Assembly: GCF_037892425.1 (NCBI RefSeq)
Contig: NZ_JBBKTT010000001.1
Location: 1,984,001 to 2,048,000, forward strand
DNA: 64,000 nt
DNA from: Lacibacter sp. H375
GTDB lineage: Bacteria > Bacteroidota > Bacteroidia > Chitinophagales > Chitinophagaceae
Reading direction: 5' to 3'
Every line of letters starts with the position of its first letter. Within the stretch, counting starts at the first letter, position 1. Shown one piece after another: positions 52,127 through 60,800 of this stretch. The notes beneath the pieces were generated by a model that saw only the letters and a program-made list of their open reading frames with translations, was not told the DNA's origin and made no database searches. The translations under genes were made by a program, and so were the position numbers.

Positions 52127-55100
52127 ATGCTGCACTTGAGAAAGTATTTTTTAATAGTATTCTGCCTGCTCACATTTTTTAAGTTGTACTCCCAATCGTC
52201 GGAGTTTATATTTCACAATATTGGTGAACGGCAGGGGCTAAGCTTTAATTACAGCTATCGTATTTTCAAAGATAGCCATGGTCTTATGTGGATAGGAACG
52301 GTTAACGGCCTCAGTAGGTTTGATGGCAATCATTTTTACAATTTCAAATCGGGAAGCGACACCAATTCATTTATCAATAATGAAATAATTGATTTGTGTG
52401 AGGATAAAGACGGTAATATCTGGGGCAGCGCAGCCAGCGGTATTTTTTGCTACCAGTCTAAAAAAAATAAGTTTATTAATTACATACCACCCACTTTTGA
52501 TTTTGCAAGAAGAGTGCAAAATATCTTGTGCGACAGGCGGGGAGATATTTGGGCCACTACCGAGTGGAATATTGTGAAGTTTAACAAAAAGAAAAAGGCG
52601 TTTGAAGAAATAGGACCACTTACACGTAATACAGATTCACTTGGAAATTATTCAGTGCGACAAAACGGGATGTTAGAAGATCCGTCGGGCAAAGGACTTT
52701 GGTTTGCCACACGCCGAGGCTTGCATTTCTATAACACAGCAGAGAATAAATTTTACAGTTATAAAAATCAACCCGGTGACTCACTATTTACAAATCATAG
52801 TGTGGCAGCACTTTCATTAGCTCCGGGCGGTTACTTCTGGTTCTTCGATAATGTTACAAAGAAGATTATAGCCTTTGATCCCGCTACACATAAAATTCTT
52901 CACCAGGTATATGTGGGATCGGAAATGCCTGACACAAACGGCCAAACAGTCTTTGAAGACAGTAATCACCGGCTTTGGGTAAGTACCTGGAATAACAGAA
53001 TGGCAGTAATTGATTACAGAAAAAATAATTTCACAACGATTGCTTATAAAAGCGACAATCTATTATCCATTGCTGGCGATGGATTTTGGGATGCTTGGGA
53101 AGACGAGGATAACAACATTTGGCTTGCAACTGCCGGTGGTATTTCAAAATGCAATTATTCGAAAAATGTCTATAGCATCATACCGATAATTGAAAATGTT
53201 CCGGAAATTAAGAATGGCTGGCTCGGTGGATTCTCAATTGACCCAAGGGACCAAAGTTGGTGGTTAGCATCAGAAGGACATGTTGCCGTTATTCATTATT
53301 ATCCCGGTTCAGGTAAGTACCAGTTTTTTGATTTTGATAAGTCGAAAAAAAACATAGCCGGGCAGTTGGCTGGTCCTGTGTTCAGGGTTGGTTTTATGGA
53401 TGGTCAGCCATACGCATTCACACATACAGGCATCTGGCAAATCAATGAAAAAACAAAGCAGCTAATACCTTCAGAGAAAAGATTTGAGGACTGGCCATAC
53501 ATACACTACACTTATTTTGTTGAACATGGCGATGACGTTTGGTTTTCAACAAAGGAAGGGTACATAAAGTGGAACAAGGTGTCGAACCATGCAATAAAAA
53601 TAAAATCTTCAGTTGATTCATTGCCAGATGGTCAACGTCCTGTTTATGGAACCGTATTCTTTGACAAAAAAGAAAGGCCTTGGTTTGTTCCTGCTTTTGG
53701 GTGGCTAGGTTATATAAATGAAAAGAATGAAGTAGTACTTAAATACTATATTAAGGACAAAGCAAAGGAGTTGTCGGGATATTTGACTTCAATGGCCGAC
53801 GATAAACAAGGAAATCTATGGATGGCTGCTGCAGGCGTTGGTTTGTATAGATATGATACACGTAAAGAAGAAATGCATTTGTATAGCCACTCAAACGAAA
53901 TAACAAGTTTTGCCCGACAAGCAATGGCTGATAGGGATGGCCGTATATGGATCGTTGCGATGAATAAGTTTTCGGTTTTCAATCCAACTACAAACAGCAT
54001 CAGTCATTATAATCTTCCTGTTTATGAAAATACACTTAGCTACGGAAATTCATTGCTGCAGGACAGCGAAGGAGCAATGCTCGCAACGGTATATAAAGAT
54101 GTAGTAAAGTTTATGCCCGAGCGGCTTCATTTGAAACCCGCAATAAAAGAACCGCTGCTGAGCATGATAAAAATTTCCGGAAAGGATAAATTGATTGTGG
54201 ATGAAACGAAGTTGAACCTAGACCCAGATCAAAATTCGCTTGAGTTTAATTTCGGTTCATTGATCAATGCTCAAATTTTTCCTTATTCATTTGAATATAA
54301 ACTGGATGGGTTTGATAAAAAATGGATCACTGCAAATACCAGTGCTGCGGCTTTGTATAACAATCTCAATCCCGGAAAATATACGTTCAGGGTGAAAGCT
54401 GTTGCAAAAGATCGGTCGTGGCAAACTCCGGAGCGAGTGATAGCACTTTACATTCACACACCTTTTTATAGAGCATGGTGGTTTTGGTTGATCATTGGAG
54501 CTTTACTGGCAGGAGCGTTGGTGTTTTTCTATCGCTTCCGCATGCAAAAGCAAAAGCAAATTCTCACACTTAAAACTAAAGCACAGGAGCTGGAGAAAGA
54601 AAAAACAATGGTGATGTATGAAAGCCTGAAACAACAACTCAATCCGCATTTTTTATTTAACTCACTTACTTCTTTATCCGGTCTTATTGAAACTGATCAG
54701 CAGGTGGCGGGTGATTTTCTTGAGCAGATGTCTGGCATCTACAGGTATATTTTAAAGAATGGTGATCATGAAACGGTATCGTTAAAAGACGAAATTGAAT
54801 TCGTACAACTTTATATAAACTTGCAACAAACAAGATTTAAAAAAGGTCTACAGGTAAATGTTAATGTGCCGGATGAATACCTGCATTATAAAATACCACC
54901 TGTTACGCTGCAGAACCTCATTGAAAATGCCATTAAGCATAACATTATTGATACAGCTTCTCCGCTGGTGATCGACATTTTTGTTGAGGGCGATTACCTG
55001 GCAGTAAGAAATAATTTGCAGAAGAAGAATGTAGTTGAAACATCTAATAAAAAAGGACTAATTCAATTTATTTCTCTTTATCGCTACCTCAGCGATTTGC

Positions 55101-55156
55101 CGGTTATAATTGAAGAAACAGAAAAAGAATTCCTGATTAAAATTCCACTCATATAA
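52127..55156 (+). CDS. two-component regulator-propeller LytS-type sensor kinase
   Basis: A 1009-residue membrane kinase. A signal peptide is followed by about 640 residues of Reg_prop-type beta-propeller repeats (LMWIGTVNGLSRFDG, NIWGSAASGIF, LWVSTWNN), then a Y_Y_Y domain (about 690-775), a transmembrane helix (about 785-805), a coiled coil and a LytS-type kinase: H841 in LKQQLNPHFLFNSL and N-box LQNLIENAIKHN. The glycine-rich ATP-lid is short (KKGLIQFISLYRYL), as is usual in this class. It is 11 bases upstream of its LytTR partner. In this family the periplasmic propeller senses glycans or similar ligands; the ligand here is not known. Confidence 0.92.
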   Translation: MLHLRKYFLIVFCLLTFFKLYSQSSEFIFHNIGERQGLSFNYSYRIFKDSHGLMWIGTVNGLSRFDGNHFYNFKSGSDTNSFINNEIIDLCEDKDGNIWGSAASGIFCYQSKKNKFINYIPPTFDFARRVQNILCDRRGDIWATTEWNIVKFNKKKKAFEEIGPLTRNTDSLGNYSVRQNGMLEDPSGKGLWFATRRGLHFYNTAENKFYSYKNQPGDSLFTNHSVAALSLAPGGYFWFFDNVTKKIIAFDPATHKILHQVYVGSEMPDTNGQTVFEDSNHRLWVSTWNNRMAVIDYRKNNFTTIAYKSDNLLSIAGDGFWDAWEDEDNNIWLATAGGISKCNYSKNVYSIIPIIENVPEIKNGWLGGFSIDPRDQSWWLASEGHVAVIHYYPGSGKYQFFDFDKSKKNIAGQLAGPVFRVGFMDGQPYAFTHTGIWQINEKTKQLIPSEKRFEDWPYIHYTYFVEHGDDVWFSTKEGYIKWNKVSNHAIKIKSSVDSLPDGQRPVYGTVFFDKKERPWFVPAFGWLGYINEKNEVVLKYYIKDKAKELSGYLTSMADDKQGNLWMAAAGVGLYRYDTRKEEMHLYSHSNEITSFARQAMADRDGRIWIVAMNKFSVFNPTTNSISHYNLPVYENTLSYGNSLLQDSEGAMLATVYKDVVKFMPERLHLKPAIKEPLLSMIKISGKDKLIVDETKLNLDPDQNSLEFNFGSLINAQIFPYSFEYKLDGFDKKWITANTSAAALYNNLNPGKYTFRVKAVAKDRSWQTPERVIALYIHTPFYRAWWFWLIIGALLAGALVFFYRFRMQKQKQILTLKTKAQELEKEKTMVMYESLKQQLNPHFLFNSLTSLSGLIETDQQVAGDFLEQMSGIYRYILKNGDHETVSLKDEIEFVQLYINLQQTRFKKGLQVNVNVPDEYLHYKIPPVTLQNLIENAIKHNIIDTASPLVIDIFVEGDYLAVRNNLQKKNVVETSNKKGLIQFISLYRYLSDLPVIIEETEKEFLIKIPLI

Positions 55157-55167
55157 AACAACAAAAT

Positions 55168-55938
55168 ATGAAAGCAGTTATAATAGAAGACGAAGAAATC
55201 ATTGCCAAAGTATTGGAGAACAAAATAGCGAAAGCGGCTCCTGATGTGGATGTGATACAGGTATTACCCAGTTTAAAAACTGCACGTAAATGGTTTGGAG
55301 AAAATGCTGAGCCGGATCTGTTGTTCATGGACATTCAACTGAGTGATGGAGTAAGCTTTGATATCTTCAACGATTTCAGTTTGAAATGCCCCATCATATT
55401 TACAACAGCGTACGATGAGTATGCCATTCGTGCATTCAAAGTAAATGGAGTAGATTACCTGTTGAAACCTGTAAAGGAAAATGAACTTATAGCTGCAATT
55501 GATAAGTGCCGGAAATTGGTGGAAAAAAATGAAAAGCCACCAGCCGATATTGCTGAGTTATTAAAGTCATTATCAAATCCTTCAGCATCATCTAAATACA
55601 AAGAGAAGTTTATTGTAAACATCCGCAACCAATGGATGCCCATTAATACAAAAGATATTGCCTGTTTCAGCAAAGAGGTGCTCAACTATATTTACCTGCA
55701 TAATGGTGATAAGTATATGATCGACTATGTAACACTTGAAGAAGTGGAAGAGTTGCTTGATCCCCGTCAGTTCTATCGTGCGAACCGTCAGTTCATCATT
55801 AATATTGAAGCAATCCAATCTGTGAAGCCGGTTGAAAATTCAAAACTCATCATTAAACTGAAGGAGCCGAATCATAAACTGGAAGTTGATATGAGCCGGT
55901 TGAAAAGTCCTGAGTTTAAAAAATGGATGGACAGGTGA
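55168..55938 (+). CDS. LytTR-family response regulator
   Basis: A 256-residue regulator. Receiver domain (about 1-120) with the acidic EDEE pocket, phosphoacceptor D55 (LLFMDIQLSD), TTA and the lysine of LKPVKEN. The C-terminal LytTR DNA-binding domain (about 150-256) contains FSKEVLNYIYLHNGDKY and FYRANRQFIINIEAI. It forms an operon with the kinase. The pseudogene at 48065-48733 is a decayed paralogue. Confidence 0.93.
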   Translation: MKAVIIEDEEIIAKVLENKIAKAAPDVDVIQVLPSLKTARKWFGENAEPDLLFMDIQLSDGVSFDIFNDFSLKCPIIFTTAYDEYAIRAFKVNGVDYLLKPVKENELIAAIDKCRKLVEKNEKPPADIAELLKSLSNPSASSKYKEKFIVNIRNQWMPINTKDIACFSKEVLNYIYLHNGDKYMIDYVTLEEVEELLDPRQFYRANRQFIINIEAIQSVKPVENSKLIIKLKEPNHKLEVDMSRLKSPEFKKWMDR

Positions 55939-56056
55939 TGTAATTTTCTTTCTTCTTCAATAACCCAACACTTCAGTTTAATTTCTATACGCTTCAACAG
56001 GATAAATTTTTAATCACCCCACTTCTGATTGAATATTTGTAAGCAAAACAAAGGAT

Positions 56057-56368
56057 ATGTTGCTACAATGGTTCAATCGTTTACTTCAGAAAAAAAGCAG
56101 ACGCTTAATTTATGAGCAACTGCAATGGCAGCGCTTTCTGTTGAGAACCGGTGTTCCTGCAACTGTACACATCCTGGATATGGTAGAAGAGAATGATCAG
56201 TTACTTGGTTATGTGCAATTACGTTTGTGGGTAATGTTTAAGATAAAAGGCGTGGTTACGTACAGGCACATGCAAACACTTTTGAACAGGGAGCAGAAAC
56301 CACTTGTTGGCGACATGGTACATATCAGGTATTGCCCCGATGATCTCTCAAGAATCATAATTGTTTAA
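56057..56368 (+). CDS. small beta-barrel-type protein, 103 aa
   Basis: A 103-residue protein with a basic amphipathic N-terminus (MLLQWFNRLLQKKSRRLI) and a C-terminal part TGVPATVHILDMVEENDQLLGYVQLRL...GDMVHIRYCPDDLSRI. That pattern (G.PATA.V...., V.L.L.V, GD.V.V.YDP.D.S) occurs in a short domain common in bacterial membrane-associated proteins; I recognise the pattern but not a named function. It precedes the globins by 23 bases and may be co-transcribed. Confidence 0.65.
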   Translation: MLLQWFNRLLQKKSRRLIYEQLQWQRFLLRTGVPATVHILDMVEENDQLLGYVQLRLWVMFKIKGVVTYRHMQTLLNREQKPLVGDMVHIRYCPDDLSRIIIV

Positions 56369-56391
56369 TTATCACTTTAAAATAAATAAAA

Positions 56392-56817
56392 ATGACAGCT
56401 AACGAAATTCACCTCGTAAAGTATTCCTGGTCGGTTGTTGAAGGTATTGATCCTGTAGTTGCAGGAGGTATTTTTTACAAACGCCTTTTTGAGTCGGCTC
56501 CTTATTTAAAGCCGATGTTCAGTGAATCAATACCTGTGCAATCAAAAAAATTAATGACAATGATCGGTTATGTGATCAACAGGCTTGATAAGCTGGATAC
56601 TATCCTTGACGACATTAAAAATTTGGCAAGACGTCATGTGAAATATGGCGTGCAGGAAGAGCACTACGAATTGGTTGGTGCAGCATTGTTATGGACTTTA
56701 GAGCAGGCACTTGCAGCTATGTGGACAAATGAAGTGAAACAGGCATGGGCAAACTGTTATGGGCTTCTTTCTTCTGCAATGCTTCAAGCTACTGCTGAAG
56801 CACATGAACGTGCATAA
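56392..56817 (+). CDS. single-domain haemoglobin (globin 1)
   Basis: A 141-residue globin of the flavohaemoglobin/Vgb class, without a reductase domain. Residues by alignment: Y29 (B10, IFYKRLF), F43 (CD1), Q50 (E7) and proximal H82 (F8, ARRHVKYGV). The B10 Tyr/E7 Gln pair is the one found in bacterial single-domain haemoglobins that bind O2 and NO. It could act in oxygen delivery, NO detoxification or sensing. It is followed by a second globin gene 148 bases later. Confidence 0.93.
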   Translation: MTANEIHLVKYSWSVVEGIDPVVAGGIFYKRLFESAPYLKPMFSESIPVQSKKLMTMIGYVINRLDKLDTILDDIKNLARRHVKYGVQEEHYELVGAALLWTLEQALAAMWTNEVKQAWANCYGLLSSAMLQATAEAHERA

Positions 56818-56846
56818 TTGGTTATTTTGATATAAGGTTTAATAAT

Positions 56847-56869
56847 ACCTCCGGATACAAACCGGGGGT
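56847..56869 (+). terminator. hairpin between the globin genes
   Basis: ACCTCCGG (56847-56854) and CCGGGGGT (56862-56869) pair over 8 bases with one G-T, loop ATACAAA, then only TTTC. It may be a weak terminator or attenuator after the first globin. Confidence 0.5.
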
Positions 56870-56871
56870 TT

Positions 56872-56901
56872 CTACACTTCAGTTGGTTTTTACTACACTT
56901 C
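56872..56901. promoter_or_regulatory. paired CTACACTTC direct repeats upstream of globin 2
   Basis: CTACACTTC occurs at 56872-56880 and 56893-56901, exactly 21 bases apart (two helical turns), and a partial TACACTT at 56943-56949 lies near the globin-2 ATG. This spacing would suit a dimeric or tandem regulator. No known operator is matched. Confidence 0.35.
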
Positions 56902-56965
56902 GGCCAGTTATTTTTTGTCAGCTTTTGGCTTTCCTGCAATTTTACACTTGAGAAAATGAACAGAG

Positions 56966-57376
56966 ATGACAAAGGAAGAGATCATATTAATCAAACGTAC
57001 GTGGAAACTTTTCAGGGAAATAAATCCCACTGTAGTGGGTGATACATTCTACTCAAAATTATTCCTCGACAACCCATCGGTACGTAAAATGTTTCCAAAG
57101 GAAATGAACCAGCAATATCAAAAGTTGATTGATATGCTGAGTACTGTTGTTGGAAGGCTCGATCATCTCGAAGATATGTCTGACGAAATTGCCGCTATGG
57201 GCAGACGTCATGTGTCGTACGGTGTCAAACCGGCTCAGTATAAAAAAGTAGGTGAAGCGCTTTTGTGGACATTGGAACAAGGTCTTGGTAAAGACTATAC
57301 GCCAGAGGTAAAAGAAGCCTGGACAAAATGTTATAACGCACTAGCCGATGCTATGATAAATGCATCAACCACCTGA
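56966..57376 (+). CDS. single-domain haemoglobin (globin 2)
   Basis: A 136-residue paralogue of the preceding globin, with the same residue positions: Y29 (B10), F43 (CD1), Q50 (E7) and H82 (F8, GRRHVSYGV). The two proteins share the D-E helices and the LLWTLEQ motif near the C-terminus, so they probably arose by tandem duplication. Start: ATG at 56966; a frame-shifted ATG a few bases upstream would not fit. It lies upstream of the ten-PAS kinase, and this context suggests a gas-related role. Confidence 0.93.
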   Translation: MTKEEIILIKRTWKLFREINPTVVGDTFYSKLFLDNPSVRKMFPKEMNQQYQKLIDMLSTVVGRLDHLEDMSDEIAAMGRRHVSYGVKPAQYKKVGEALLWTLEQGLGKDYTPEVKEAWTKCYNALADAMINASTT

Positions 57377-57888
57377 AATGTAAAACATGTTTCTCTTGCT
57401 AATTGTTATTAATTGTAATCTCTTAGTGTAGAATCTATACTACAAGTAATCGAACAACAAGACTATAGCATCGCTTAGTCTTTTTAGTGATATTTGTTGA
57501 CTCATTGTATCTGGTGTAGCCGAAGGCTCATCAAGTACAAAATCACGTTATGTACGGCATAAATTCTTGCCGGAATAATGAGAACCCAAAAGCTACATTT
57601 TTGCAATAGAATACGTCCTATGGAAAAACTGATGCCACTTTTTTTTTACTTCATCATTTTCCATCCATTTAAAGATCGTTGCTGCCTGCTCATGTTGCTG
57701 GGAAATAAAGTCTATTTCTATCAACGAGTTGAAGTTATTGATATGTCTTTCGGTTTGTCGCTAAGCGCAAAACAATTATTTCTGTCCCTCAAATCTTGTA
57801 AAGAACTTACCATAGGCTGTGGATGTTTGGACTGTACGCAGCATGTATGAAAACCGCTATGAATAATTATAAGAACTGAAAGCCATTA
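57377..57888. other. 512-bp region between globin 2 and the ten-PAS kinase
   Basis: Contains the inverted repeat TAGTGTAG-AAT-CTATACTA (57424-57442, one mismatch), which shares the CTACAC core with the motifs upstream of globin 2. A candidate small ORF (57620-57850) is listed separately. No terminator or promoter is confidently identified. Confidence 0.5.
57620..57850 (+). CDS. possible small protein, 76 aa
   Basis: ATG at 57620 opens 76 codons with a hydrophobic start (MEKLMPLFFYFIIFHPF) and five cysteines in CC, SCKE and CGCLDC. There is no family match by eye and no upstream signal. The open frame, the compact length and the lack of another gene in this 512-bp gap make it possible, but it may be chance. 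Confidence 0.25.
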   Translation: MEKLMPLFFYFIIFHPFKDRCCLLMLLGNKVYFYQRVEVIDMSFGLSLSAKQLFLSLKSCKELTIGCGCLDCTQHV

Positions 57889-60800
57889 ATGAATCCCCAA
57901 CCCAATAACAATCTTTTTTTCAAATCGGTGTTTAATACCACACCCGTGGCTTTAGCTGTTATTGGTGAAGACGGTTTGTTTGTTGAAGTAAACGAAGGAT
58001 TTTGCGGCATGTTTGGTTATAATGCATCCGAACTGAAAGGTCTTAGTTCTGTATTTATTTTCCCGGAATCAATTCAAAAAGACGTAACTATTGTTCAGCA
58101 ATCTGTGTTGCAAAACGGTCAGGCAATACAACAGGCATTGTGGCAAGGAAAAACAAAGCAAGGTTTGTTGATCGATCTGGCGGTGAACTTCGATTTGTTT
58201 GCTGACGAACAGAGTGGTCGGTTTATTGTAGCATCGTACAGCGATATTTCTGACCAGAAACGTAAGCATGAAGTTGCTGAAAGTACACTCATTCGATATC
58301 GCTCCATTGTTGAAAATTCAGTGCATGCTTTTTTTCTTACCGGACCCGATGGAACAATACTTGATGCAAACAAGGCAGCCGAAATAATGTTTGGCTACAC
58401 TGTTGAAGAGTTACGCAAAGTAGGATTGCAGGCGATTATTGATTATGCCGACCCACGTGTGAAGCAAAAATTACTGAAACCTGATTCAAAAGGATTTGCT
58501 GCCGGTGAAGTAACCGGGATACGTAAAAGCGGAGAAAAGTTTCCGCTTGAATTTTCCTCTAATGCTTTTAAGGGAATGAATGGTGAAGACAACACCAGCA
58601 CATTTATTTACGATATTTCTGTTCGTAAAGAACAGGAGCAAAAGTTTCAGCAGTGGCAGGAAGAAATGGCATCTATTCTTAATAACACAGAAGAGATGTT
58701 CATGATTATTGATAAGGAATACAAAGTTGTTAACTATAATAAAGCCACTAAGGAAAGAGCTAAGTCGATACTTGGGAAAGAATTGAACATGGGCGATAGC
58801 CTGCTGTCATTGGCTGAACCGGAAAGGTATGGCTACTTAACAACTATCTACAATAAAGTATTGGCTGGCGAAAAGATCCGTTACAAACATATTGTTGATA
58901 GAGGTTTTGGTATAGAGAATTACCAGCTCACTTATTCCCCATTGTTGGATGCCGATGGCGATTGCAGCAGCTTTATGGTAACCGTAAGAGATATTACGGT
59001 AGAGGAAAAAATACTTGATGAAATCACCCACAAACAAGAGTTGTTACAACAGGCAGAATCAATTGCACATGTTGGCAGTTGGGAAATAGATCTTGTTACA
59101 AATAAACTGTATTGGTCAGAAGAAGTATTTCGGATTTGTGGATATGAACCCAATGCGTTTGAAGTAACTCCTGAACATGGATTCAATGTTGTTCATCCTG
59201 AAGACCGGGCATCTTCTATTGCGGCAATGCGTAACGCTGTTGTCAATAAAAGTGATTTCGTTGCCGATAACAGGTTTGTACGCCCCGACGGAAGTATTCG
59301 CTATATAAAATCAAAGGCAAAAGTAGTTTCAGACAAAGAAGGGAAAGCAGTTCGTTTAATTGGTGTGTTTCATGATGTAACCGATCAACGGGCTATGGAG
59401 CGTGAGCTTGCCATCAGTCAACAGGAATACAGATCGTTATTCGATCAAAACCCTGATGCCGTGGTTTCGTTTGATCTCATGGGCAATTTCGTTAGTGTAA
59501 ACGATGCAGGTATGTTGATTGCAGAAACAACACGTGAGAAATTACTTAGCGAAAAATTCGAAAGTTATTTCGATGAAATTGAAGTGGAGGTTATCCGCAA
59601 TTACTTTAAGGAAGCAAGGAATGGACATGCCCAACGTTTCCAAACAGAAATTTTAACCAGCACCGGCAAGAAAAAAACAGTTGCTGTTAGCCTGATGCCG
59701 ATTATTATAGCAGGTGAGATCACCGGAGTATTTGGTATTTTAAAAGATGTTACAATAGAAAAACTGTATGAGAATGAACTGGAGTTTCAATCGAACCTGT
59801 TAAGTACAATTCAGCAATCGGTTATTGTAACTACGGTTGAAGGAGCCATTATCTATTGGAACAATTTTGCTGAGCAGCTGTATGGCTGGCAAGGGAAAGA
59901 GGTAATTGGAAAAAATATAATGGAAGTAGTGCCCGCTGAAATGTCGTTTGAGCAGGCAACAACACTAATGGAAAAATTATCAGCCGGTGAAAGTTGGAGA
60001 GGTGAATTTTTGGTAAATCACAAGAGCAGCGGACCATTTAAAATACAAGTACAGAATTCTCCATTGCGTGATGTAAATGGTAAGTTGATCGGCATTATAG
60101 GAATAAGCTGGGACATTACTAAAGAAGTTGAAGCAAACGAGGTTATAAAATTCCAGGCAAACCTGCTTGATAATGTTGAGCAGGCAGTAATAGCGGCTGA
60201 TCTTAAAGGCTCCATTACTTATTGGAACCATTTTGCTGAAAAACTTTATGGGTATACTAAGGAGGAAGCCATCGGCAACGATTTTTCAATCATTGCTACA
60301 AGCGATCCTTTTTATACTGCACAAGCAGCTGAAGTATTTCAACTTGTTGCTGCTGGTAAAAGTTGGTCGGGCGACTTCCTTGTGAGAAACAAACAGAATG
60401 CAGAATTTCTTGCATTCTCAATTAACTCGCCGGTATTTGGAACTGATGGAAATGTTCAAGGAATAATCGGGGTATCATATGATATTACAGAAGCAAAAAA
60501 AGCTGCACATACCCTTAAGGTAAACGAAGAGCAGCTCAATCTTATTTATAACTCAACAGCAGGGATTATTTTCCTGCTTGGTGTAGAAGGTAATGGAGAA
60601 GCTTTTCACTTTATTTCGATGAACAATGCGGGGCTGTCCGCAATTGGTATGAGGCAGGAAGATCTGTTCAATAAACCTGTTCAGCAAGTTATTCCCGAAC
60701 CATCTTTTTCATTGGCATTCTCCAAATACAATGAAGCAGTACGATCTGGCAAACCTGTTGTTTGGCAGGAAGAAGCAACATATCCCACGGGTGTCAAAAC

